Below are positions 1 to 10,414 of a stretch of 64,000 bases of DNA, one piece after another. The position numbers were made by a program, and so were the translations under genes. The notes beneath the pieces are model-generated. The model did not search any database. It was not told where the DNA came from and was given only the letters and a program-made list of their open reading frames with translations. Position 1 is the first letter of the stretch. Every line of letters begins with the position of its first letter. The DNA comes from Litomosoides sigmodontis (taxonomy: Eukaryota; Nematoda; Chromadorea; Rhabditida; Onchocercidae), in NCBI GenBank assembly GCA_963070105.1, contig OY718807.1, positions 682,001-746,000 on the forward strand, written 5' to 3'.

Positions 1-3000
1 ATTAAATTCCCGACGTGTTTCTTCTTCTTCCAATAATGGCTGAACTTTTTCCTCCCACTGTTGTACTCGCTTGCATAATTTCGATGTAGTTTCTTCCGCT
101 GATGACCAATATCTATATTACGTTGCTTTAGACCAATTTCATTGAAAATGAAAATATAATCTACTATAAACCGTTTATATCTCCCAACATATGACGAGGA
201 AATTTCCACTGATAAGTAAGAGAACAATTTCTAGTCCTTCATGCACAAGAAGCATCCGAAAATTGCAAATTTGTTATCAGAATTTTATTTATTGCAAAAA
301 AAAGTATCCCTCACTTTTGCAAATGAACCTTTAGCAAGTCTTGGTATGTCATCTGTTCTGCAGGTTCCAAAAGAAGATCCGGATTGTCAAAATTCATATA
401 CATTGAAGAAATTTGAACTCTATCTTCCAAATCATCGTTTGGCATGTTAGCGAAAGTTAGATTACCATCATCTAAATTAAAGAACTAAAGAAAATACAAA
501 AAATTTGTTGCAGTAGTGTTTTATGAGAAAAATAAAAAGAGTATTTACCGACGGCGTTGACAGCATCTTCGATTTCGTCAGCAGAATAACCGTTGTTAGC
601 ATCTTCGTATTCATCAACCTCTATTTCACTCTCATCTGACTGAACATTACCTACAAAATTCCAACAATGAACTTTCGTCACAGTTCTTGCGCAAAGGACA
701 TATTAATAAGTTATATTAAGTAGCATAATAAATTAGCATATTAACACTAAGTAAATTAAGTTATATTTGCAAAAAAATATCAAGTAGCATAAGTAACCAT
801 ATCCAACCCGATTGCTGACGTAATCCAACATGCTGTAAAACGCGCACTTTAATTGCATTCATCCTACGCCTTTCTAGATTTCGAATAAGCCTAAAAACAA
901 AAGGAATTGGCTCAAGAACGTTATAGCTATTTTTAAATTTACGAGGAAAACTCACTTTCCGAAAATAATTGAGAAATCATCATCCAAAACGTGTACAGTC
1001 CCTTTTGGTAACGAATGATAAACATGCCGTTGAAGGAAATCGTTAAGAGTGGAAATTTTCACCCCCAACTTTCCGTTACTTTTTAATCGGCGTTTTTCAA
1101 TTTGTTCTGGTATGAAAAAAGGTTTGCAGGCCTGAAAAATAATTTCTATCATCACTCTATCATGAAAAAGAGAAAAACATTTACAAAGTATCGAAGAGCA
1201 TGAAATAATTTTTACGAAAAAACGCAATAAATATGTCCAATAACATGTAAACAACAATTAGTTGGATTTCTTAGGGCCGTAAAATTGCATTTCGCGCTAA
1301 CATTGACATCGTTTCCAGAAATTTTAAAGTTTTTTTCCTCGTGATAGTAAGAGCAGACAACATACTAAAATAGTGAGAAAACAGTTAGACGAATATACCC
1401 GATAAGGTGCATGCTTGCATTTCTGCAATCGAAACAAATCCATAACGGGTTCATCCTCATCTGCGTCATCGAATGCTTCTTCATCAGCCTGTACTTTGAA
1501 TCACATTTTGAACTTTTAAACATATCACAACTCAAAATTTAACCAGAGCCTTATACCCCTGATTTCTAAAAAGTTCTGAGAAGTGAAAAACGATCTCTGG
1601 TTTTCAATGGTCTTTTATTTTAATAAAAATTATTTTGCGAGGAAAGCTAACCGGATGATGGTCGCCATCCATGCTCTCCTCAACATCGTCAAATGCCGAC
1701 CTATCAAATGCAAAGTCCCCAGTTTCACCGTTTGCTTCCTGTACATACTTCTTGCTAACGCCGTCCTTCATCATGTCGATAGCAACGTCAGTATCACTAA
1801 CAAGCTCTACGTGACTTGTATCACGGCGTGTTACTGTATTGAGATTGGTAGCAGATGTTACGCGTCGGACTTTCTCCACTTCACCAGTCGAATTACGAAT
1901 ATGCTCATTGCCAGCTATATCTACAATCAATAATCAATGGCTATACAACTTCTACAACCATTCATTACCTACTTTCAGCAAAAGGAAATTTAAATTGCAC
2001 ACCAATTTCGGTGAATGGATACGAAGTTAATATGACATTAATCTGCTAATCAATCTAATATCCATTGAAAATAATTACTTCAACCACTGTAATACAATTG
2101 AAAAAATTACCTAACTGCCCATCACCTTCTTGCACCAATACATCAGCGTAACTGGAATTCCCGTAAAATTGGTCCTGCATTACAAAATCATTCAAGAACT
2201 TTGCATTGGCTAAATCCAACAAGAGAGCACCCTGGAAAGGATAGTCATCAGGATCAGATTTAGATATGACATAATTAAATGCGTCAAATCTAAGCTCCAA
2301 AATTCATTTCGAATAGTATTCAAGTTATTCGATACAAACAAGAAAATAACATAAGAAGAACAATTTATTTTACTAATATATAGAATTAAATAGACAGTGG
2401 TCAAAATCCAAATCAATAAGGACATTCCAGCGGCAAAAAGATATCAAATTAAAATTAAGTTGAATAAAGCAGTAAAAAATTTTTGACGGATAAATCATGG
2501 TTCTCCTCCCTTGTTTATTCTTCCCAAGGACAGACATCCTGGCAAAGTATTTGTAGTTTGCTTAAGGAAGCAAAACTGACGCTCTTGTGGATGAAACCAG
2601 TGTTGATAATGAAATCATCTCTTTTTCCGATCAATTCTTTAAGGTTTCGAGATGAGTACAAGGGTACGTTGGTTTTTTCAAAATCAGAAAGAGGAATCAA
2701 TGAGACCGGTATCTGAAATTTGCAGGATTCTGTATAAGGCATTACACAGGTGCATTAATATTATCCACCTAAATTATTCTATGAAACAGACTGTGAAAAA
2801 AATGTAAGCATGCATTTAATTTCAAACATTTTATTCATCATTAATAAATTTTGGTACTCATTGCATTAGTAATTCTTCACTTTTATAATAGCAAAACAAA
2901 CCTGCGCAAGTAAGGGAAGTGGTTTGGTTTGACTCTTCAACATGAATGTCTTCCAATCAGCGATTCGTAGATTTGTGAATTGCATAAGCTCGCAAGGATC

Positions 3001-3890
3001 ATTTGGTTCTTGGTTAAATTCACTGACGTCATCCTCGATGTGTTCCATATTATCTACAATATAGCGGTCATTGTATCACTAATATCATTTGGACTACGGT
3101 AATTTTTTTAGTTATCCATACCCATTTAAATAATGCTCTGCTTCCTTCCTGCATATTTTTATTACTCATTAGTTACTCCATAGGATTACCCGATTATTAG
3201 TCCGAGTTGTTCATCCTTCAAATTAGTTAATAAATTTGTCAATTTTATTACATAGCAATGTGCAAATTTTTCGTAGATTACATTTTGAGCTAGTATGCAT
3301 TTTCCTTTATGTGATAAGGGTAAGCGATAAACTGATAAAAAACAAAACAGGTCGAATTAATCGATCTTGTCACCTGGAGCCCTATTTCGGAAAGCCTTCT
3401 TATCGCGGAGTTGCTCATAGAAATCCCTTGCAAGTCCATGAACATACTCAACCTTCTTACCATATACTATCGTTGAACCTTGAATAAGTATTGCTGCTTC
3501 CGCAAAATTAAATTTGTCCTTTTCACAAATTTCATCATCGAGTTCAGATTGATCACTTAGTTCTCGTATTCTGAAATTACATCAGGCTTTAAGAACTGCA
3601 AGCTGGTTATTTGCGACAAGAGCTTACATATCCTATAATGCATTATACTAAAAGCTATTATTAATATTAATGACCGCAATATAGTAATCCCAACGATCTT
3701 TTTTACTCATTATAAAAGGCAGTCACACTTTTTACAGTCGTATCTACAGGTAATAATGAATAAAAGACACCAGCCTTTCAACGAATTCATCTAACAAATG
3801 GCTGATATCGATATCCCAGTTTTTCTGCAAATCCCTTATGGGTTGCAACAGGAAGGTATATCGTGTACTTAGTTCGTCATCCTCTGCCAT
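1..3890 (-). CDS. kle-2: Condensin-2 complex subunit H2 (kleisin beta), 3' partial
   Basis: This is the kleisin that links the SMC heads of condensin II, the nuclear complex that compacts and shapes mitotic and meiotic chromosomes. The start ATG is at 3888-3890, and the first exon carries the family N-terminus with LLQPIRDLQKNWDIDI. The next exon (about 3360-3570) has FNFAEAAILIQGSTIVYGKK, the conserved NCAPH2 N-domain helix. Later exons match NCAPH2 in order: a PLSDFEKTNVPLYSSRN segment (about 2515-2723), GALLLDLANAK (about 2100-2300), an acidic linker (1604-1930), DEPVMDLFRLQKCK (about 1390-1500) and KPFFIPEQIEKRR (about 960-1130). The last two pieces are at about 318-470 and 1-108; the final one holds QWEEKVQPLLEEEE, which begins the C-terminal winged-helix region. 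The C-terminus is cut by the left edge. Exon edges are approximate, especially between exons 1 and 2 and at 780-955. Recognition rests on remembered family similarity, but many collinear blocks agree. Confidence 0.9.
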
Positions 3891-4954
3891 TATACACGCT
3901 AAAAAAGGGCAGCTTGAAGCACGTCACGTTAATTACTCATATCCTGCAGCAATTAAAAATTTCCAAAAAACCGAAGAAACCTCACCAAATTCCAAACCGA
4001 CGAGAAGCACGATTTTATCATTCCGAACTTACAGCCATAAATTTCCGTTTAACATTACAAAGAAAGAAAAAACCTTATTTAGGAGCCTTATTTAGGAGAG
4101 CGGAAGATAGATCTCAAATGCAACGGATTTAGTTTTAAATGTTCATCTCCCGCGTACGTCAATTGCGTGGCCGTGAAATACCAACTGGAACATCGGAAAG
4201 TGCTGGGATTGTGGAAGACGATTTTTTTACGTTGGAGTTGCGTGCTCGTTAGGATTAGGATCTCCCATCAGTTCCGATGCTGCGTAATGATAGGTGTGGA
4301 GATTATATAAGTAAAGTTATGTTAGTTATATAGGAGCAACAGTTACGGCATGAGAAGTTTGATGTCAAGAACCTTGTTCGTATTTCACGTATTTTTTGCA
4401 TGAAGCACTAACTTATCTGATTACCTTACTGATCGGTTTATATGGATACAGCTAGCTTACGAGGAAAGAAGGAAGAAGCTTTTTTGTAGGGCAACAGGGA
4501 CTTCAAACGCAATGGGACTGATTTGTGATGCTCTCTGCTGAAAGCATTTGATTTATATAGGCTGTTGCGAGTAAAATAACCTCTTTTCGCAGAACGCAAT
4601 GAAATATGAGAGGTAGCGGGGGTTGTTATGCATTTTTCTCCCTCTTGCTGTGCAACTTTTGTCTTTTCGTTATTTGTGTTGCACGTGTCGTGTGTGATCC
4701 TTTTTCATCAAACTGCTACTGTCTGAAGACTATCCATCCACTTTCCTTCTTCCGTTCACTTTTGTACAATATCGGATGAAATTTCCGATTTAACAGTATG
4801 CTACTAAAGAATGGAGCGGAAGGTTAGTGCGAATGATGCACCGATGATGTTGTATCGCGACACTACCACTTATGTGGTATCAAAATAAATTATGATGTGG
4901 CTGTGGATTTTACAGGTGAAGCATATGATTTTATCTCGCAAATAAATTCCTATA
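3891..4954. other. Divergent intergenic region, kle-2 / WRAP53
   Basis: About 1.06 kb separates the starts of the two divergent genes, so it must hold both promoters. A short open frame of 37 codons (4139-4252, +) begins with MFISRVRQLRGREIP, but it has no family match I know and no supporting exon. No TATA box or other site can be named with confidence. A TTTTACAG at about 4908-4915 could be a 5'-UTR or spliced-leader acceptor for the WRAP53 transcript. Confidence 0.5.
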
Positions 4955-7900
4955 ATGTATTGTGGAAGTGAAGATGAAGCGGTGAAAGATGTATTGAAGG
5001 AAATACTCGACATGCTGTGTACTTTGGGCACTGATGCGATAGTAATGACGGATGACGGTCAGGATGCCAAGGTTAGGGACGAATTTTGCTAGAACCTAGG
5101 ATCTTTTAAACTACATAGGGTATTTATATTGCTAATTTTCATCTATAATACATTTTTGACACGATAGGTTTGTTTCAATCTTATTAATCCAAATATTTCT
5201 TTTCGCACACCTGTATGTAATGACCATAAATAATTACATTAAGACCAGGGCAGCAAAATTTGGAATTTTCGAACAATAGAGATATTCTTCGAATAATATG
5301 CTTCAAAATTAAGATTAAGCTTCCTATAACAATTGCATAATTTCTGATTTTAGGTTTTGCTCCATGTAAAGATTTAGCATGATGCCGGTAAATAGCTACA
5401 TTAAATGTGTTGTGACTAGCTACAGTAGTATTTCAGATTTTATGCAAACAACCGATTTAACGACGGGTTAAGGTATAATTAGACATGTAATTTATTGAAA
5501 TTTTTGCTTCCAGGAACCCACTTGTTCCAGCAGAAAGGATTTTCCTACGGCTTCGCCATCTGCGAATGAGTGTGATAGTTGGTCAACGAGACATTGTCGC
5601 ATGGGTATCGCTGCCTTCCTTAAACAGGTTCATCCAACGTTGTCGCTGCTCTGTTGTCGTGTTTTTAATGCTTGATTTTAAAAGTAAGCTTCAAGAAATT
5701 CTTATGTACTTTTTCAGGATTCTCGGCTAGAAGGTGTATCTTCCAGAAAAAGAAATGTGAGTGTACTTTCCGAAAAAGGGAGTGATAATGCTTCTTCAGT
5801 TAGTATTATGGTAAGAACTACAGTGTTGACAGCTATTGTAATCAATATTTAACTCATTATTTAATAATTCATTTTACCCATTTTTCCTTTAGAAAGTTTT
5901 GCTCGTTATTTACGAAGACATTAATGCTCTTTTTTTTGACATATTAACACTTCCTTGAGTTTAATATTCTATATTTGAGTACATTTAGAATCGGATAGAG
6001 ATTTTTTAGAAGAGTTCCCGGTGACTTATTAACTCTTATATATTATATTTTGAGCAATATTGAATTATATATTAAAGACAACAAACGAAACGAAATTTTA
6101 CAGAGTGAAAAAACTTACGATGATGAGGAAATACGGAGAAAAATTGCTCGTCCGCAGTATTCAAATTTCAAAGAAGTATTTAGGGAGAAGGAACTTTTCA
6201 TTACGAAAGCTACTGATTATGGCTTCAGGATGTCTAATTTCTGCAACAACTACTTAAAAAGCTGTAAATGGAGCAGTTCGGGTAGTTATTTAGCTACGAC
6301 TAGTCAAGATAGGATAGCTCGGATATTCCACTTTGATCCTGGAAAGCTCGAGGTTGATATTCACTCATTTGTGCCAAATGTAGTCATTGTGGTGTGTGTG
6401 TGTGTGTATTTGTGATGTATATAGCTTGAGATTTGCACTTTTGGCACTATTCTCAGGGAACTTCAGGTGTTTCACTCTAATTAGTAATGCTTTTCAAAAA
6501 AAGACTTCATACAAGGCACGGATCTACTACATCGTAAATTTGGATTTTTTTCAAGGTAAAACTGAAAGCTTCGATGGGTATGGGTGATTTGATTTATGAT
6601 TCATGCTGGCATCCGATAAGTGATTGGCTTGTAACAAGTAGCAAAGACCATCCAATCCACGTATGGGATTCAGATGGGAAATGGTTGGCAACATTTCGTG
6701 GCATAAATAGCCTGGTAAGTTTCACGGTTTCGATAGTATCATTGCCGAAATTATAGTATTCGGAAAGGTATAGAGCACGGCAATATTCAGCGTATATATG
6801 CTGGAAATTAAGTATATTCACATACCAGCCCTTAACAGCAACTGGACAATTAAATTTTGTCGACATTAGGAAATTGTAGGATGAACTGGATAATGCTTAT
6901 TCATTATGCTTTACTTCTGACGGTTCCTGCTTATATGCTGGTTACAAAAACAGTATTAAGAAGTTCGATATGAATCATCCTGGGCATCAAGTTTCCGAAC
7001 TGACTACGTGGAGTAAGTTAGTTACTATTGTCCTAGATCTGATATCCGAAGAAAAGCCGAAGCTGTGAATGTTCGTATCTTTCGAACTATGCATTTCTTA
7101 TTGACTTTAATATTGTAGATAAGGAATCGAAGGGACAGAAGGGTATTATCTCTTGTATTGCTGTCAACCCTATACTGCCAACGAATTATGCCGCTGGTTC
7201 ATATGGCAAAACAAGTGAAGTCTTTGATAGAGAATGAAATTTTCCTTTTGCTTAGAAGCGAAACAAGTATTTTAGTATATGTTCGAGTGCGCAATCAGAT
7301 AAGTCATAATAGATCTTGAACTTTCCAAGTAATTATCAGCAGTTTAAATATTTTTCAGTTGGTTTTTATTCGGACTATTCGCCGAGTGTGGAATGCATGT
7401 TTGAATGTCCACTAGCAGTAACTCTGCTTCGCTATACTCCCGATGGCAACTTCTTGCTGACAGCTGGAAGAAAGGTATTCATTTACATCCATAGTTCATT
7501 ACTCGTAAAAAAGGATTTTCTAAAGAGATTTTTTGTTTAAGCATCGCGTAAGAGGAGTCAAAACTGAAAATTGAATTGTGTAAAAAAGAATTTGAATTTG
7601 TATAATCCCTTGAAGTATGTTGTTTCTAACGTCTTTGAACATTTTCGTGACTAACTTATTTCAGGATGATGATATTATATGCTGGGACTTACGATATCCA
7701 GGAAAAATATATAGTTCATACAACCGACCTTCGACAACTAGTCAGCGCATTTACTTCGACGTAGACAGGTTATTTTTAATAGTTGGTAGATTAATCTTAA
7801 AAAAGTAGAGAAAATATATTGCTTTGCTCTCTTGAAGCGAAAGATGCAGAAAGATCAGAGGGAGAAAAAAGTGGAGTAATGGTGGAACTTTCAAAATATT

Positions 7901-8433
7901 TAAATTGCAGTTCAGGAACATATCTATTCAGTGGCAGTAGCAACGGTAAATTACACATCTTTGACCTTAAATGCACGAACGGCAATGAACCGTCAGCACC
8001 GCTCATCCAACTGTCCGCACATAGTTCAGCATTATGTGGAGTAAGGTTTGTGTCATTACAAAATGTTTCTTTCCCTGTTAACACACATATGAAAAGCGCT
8101 TAATAAGGCAGGGGAAAAGTAGAAGGGAAAAAAAGTCGATATCATTGCTTCACACTGCTTATCTAAATGAAATGTCCAAAAATGCGTTACGCTATAAAAC
8201 GGATCGATACGTATCATGTGTTTTGACTATGCTTTTCATGAGAAAGTGCAACCTAATTTTTTTCTAGCATCCACAAACAACGATCAATCGTAGCTACTTG
8301 CAGTGGACAAAGAGTCTTTCCATTCCCTGAGTTCGACCAACTGGCTGATAATGATCCGGAAGGCACGTATGAAAATATAAATTCAGCGGAACTTTTGGAC
8401 AATTCCTTAGCGTTGTGGTCCTTTGATCATTAG
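4955..8433 (+). CDS. WRAP53: WRAP53/TCAB1-like WD40 protein (Cajal-body RNP factor)
   Basis: TCAB1 binds the CAB box of scaRNAs, and of telomerase RNA in vertebrates, and carries the RNP to Cajal bodies. Exons: 4955-5071, 5514-5627, 5718-5810, about 5999/6055-6379, 6556-6714, 6880-7012, about 7120-7216, about 7360-7474, about 7664-7768, about 7911-8050 and 8270-8433. The first three encode a low-complexity N-terminus. The WD40 propeller then shows family blocks in order: DLIYDSCWHP, SSKDHPIHVWDSDG, QKGIISCIAVNP with AAGSYGK, DDDIICWDLR, TTSQRIYFDVD and VATCSGQRVFP. The stop is TAG 8431-8433, with AATAAA 18 bases later at 8451. The small N-terminal exons keep frame, but exon 3 ends in phase 0 while the likeliest acceptor for exon 4 (after TTTTGAG at 6054) needs phase 2. 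The alternative start at 5999 is in frame but looks intronic. The identity is firm, that junction is not. Confidence 0.9.
6391..6408. repeat. (GT)n microsatellite in WRAP53 intron
   Basis: A run of about nine GT units lies 12 bases inside the intron that follows the exon ending at 6379. It explains the apparent open frame running past the donor. Confidence 0.85.
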
Positions 8434-8450
8434 TGTATGTTTCGTTTAAC

Positions 8451-8456
8451 AATAAA
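8451..8456 (+). promoter_or_regulatory. Poly(A) signal of WRAP53
   Basis: AATAAA lies 18 bases after the WRAP53 stop, giving a very short 3' UTR if used. Confidence 0.6.
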
Positions 8457-9025
8457 GCAATAATATTCGGTTGTGGATGGTTCTTTAATTGCAACTATTC
8501 ATTATTAGTACCATTTTAAACAAGTTTCTATAAACAAATCACTATACGAATAACTGCCCGTAAGTAATGTATTGGTTCCACATATCACTTTTTCTAACTT
8601 TATAAGAATAACCGAAAGTCTAACAGAAGAGGCGTTACACTTTGTGCTATGAAATATGAAATTATATCCGTTACAGACGCTGTCAACTGCAGAGTGGTTG
8701 CTTTTATTTAAAGAAATTTGGTTGCTGGCTGAAATATTGCTTTTTCTGTTTCATTCCCAGAGGATATAATATGTAAAAGTTGCAATTTCATTCCCAGTCT
8801 TTGGTGGCAAAATATATATTGAATTTCCATTTTTTCGGAATGCCTTAGTTTGGCATAGTTGAACTATTGCGCGTTAAGGCCTTATATACGATGCAGTTTT
8901 AATTAACATTTGACGTTATTAAGAATGAAGAATTGAAATGATCTTAATTCCCTTTCTTTACCGTCTTTACCGTTCATCCACAATGTAGTCAATTTGGTAG
9001 ACATCGTCAACCTTTGCGCTAGTGA

Positions 9026-9685
9026 GATGAAATATTAGCCGGAGAACTTACAAAATGGGTCCTACCACGTGACGGAATCCTCACATTAGAGCTAGAGCAG
9101 AACTGGAAAGGCAAGGCAGAGTATCAGATGAAAAAATCAACAGATGAAAAAGACCTTTTAGTGTGGGAAATATTGGTGAGACGATCATACATCAGAAATA
9201 AGTTCAACTAACCAGGCTTACGAAAATCCGTTGCTATTTAAAAAGAAAGCAGCTTGTTTGGATGGTTGGTGGAAGGTGAAGTTACCATTGGCAAATTTGA
9301 TAAGTAATCAATGTGGAGTTAATCGTGTTGCAAAGGAGACTAAATAGTGAAAGTTATAAATGAAGAGTTTACGGTTAGGACAGAATATGCTGAGGGGATT
9401 TTCTGTGATTGACATCAGAATTGAATAGCGATGTTTAGTGAGGTAACATACGACCAGCTACATATAACAGAAGTGAAGACAAAACTTATTACATCTTTAG
9501 CGCAACAAAGGACCAACGTTTTGACGAGTAGAGTTGATAGTATCCATAAGCAGCATCGAGTGCTCAAGTTTTGTAAAGAAGACTTGATCGTACAAATTCA
9601 AGATTTTGGAATGGACAGTATAAAGAAAAGGACGACGTCGAAAGTGTACTTTAATCATGGATGTCACTTTTACAGTTCGAAATAA
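9026..9685 (+). pseudogene. Possible degraded coding sequence, unknown family
   Basis: A 61-codon open stretch at 9026-9211 reads with mixed, protein-like composition (for example LTKWVLPRDGILTLELEQNW). It is followed by short frames with stops and then an ATG-initiated frame of 84 codons at 9431-9685 (for example SRVDSIHKQHRVLKFCKED). No splice sites join them into one frame in any way I could find. The pattern would fit a dead gene or transposon fragment, but I recognise no diagnostic motif, so this is weakly supported and chance open frames remain possible. Confidence 0.25.
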
Positions 9686-10414
9686 AAGGGAGAGCGCTTG
9701 AGTACATACGCAGCCATTTCGGATTGAAAAGCAACAATACTGTGCGTCAATTCACGCATCGACACCACTAATATCAGCAAAATAATAGTGTCACAGAATA
9801 AATGGAAAAGTTTTTATCTGATTATAATGAGCGTCAGGAGCATAGTGATATATATATATATATATACGCATCTTTATGCATGAAAAGCAGTTCTGTTTCT
9901 CTTATTTTGAAATCAGTATGTCCATGCATGAACTAAAATATAAAAATCAAGCGAATTTTTCTTCTGTTCAGAAGATCTTTAGTTTGAAAAATAGCGAGGG
10001 TTTAACACCCCATGGAGAGTTTTAATTCTTTATTGACTTTATGGTACAGTTGTCGTGAATTGTCACTCGATCATTCTTCTTAAACGTTGGTCGGTGGAAT
10101 ATTTTAAGACTATTCGTTCAGCGGTGGTTCTAGGGAAGTGTGAGGGAACTTGTTTCTCTGGAAAAGCTACCATATCGCTAGATCCGGATCAGTTGTAATG
10201 AAAAACGACCAAATGATCATTTGCTCCCATAATTCCTGATACTGTATTACATTGGATGAAAGAAGGAATTAAACTTGTCAAGAAAGAATTGAAATTCTCC
10301 ATCAAATATTAAGCATTTACTTTTGACTGTACCAAACTAAAACTCTCCCTAACAAAATAGTTCAATACAAATACAAGTGATTTTGAATGATCGAATATTT
10401 AGTTGGCTTTAGCC

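Larger units (their letters stand above)
8434..10414. other. Convergent intergenic region with decayed coding-like block
   Basis: This is the space between the 3' ends of WRAP53 (+) and the ZIP gene (-). It holds the WRAP53 poly(A) signal (AATAAA, 8451-8456) and a (TA)n run at about 9848-9867. Open stretches at 9026-9211 (+, no start codon) and 9431-9685 (+, ATG, 84 codons) have protein-like composition but lie in different frames, with stops between them. I cannot assign them to a family. Confidence 0.5.

Noticed and set aside
7797..8084. 95-codon frame on the minus strand
   Set aside because: It is the antisense shadow of WRAP53 exon 7911-8050, whose plus frame carries clear WD40 motifs.
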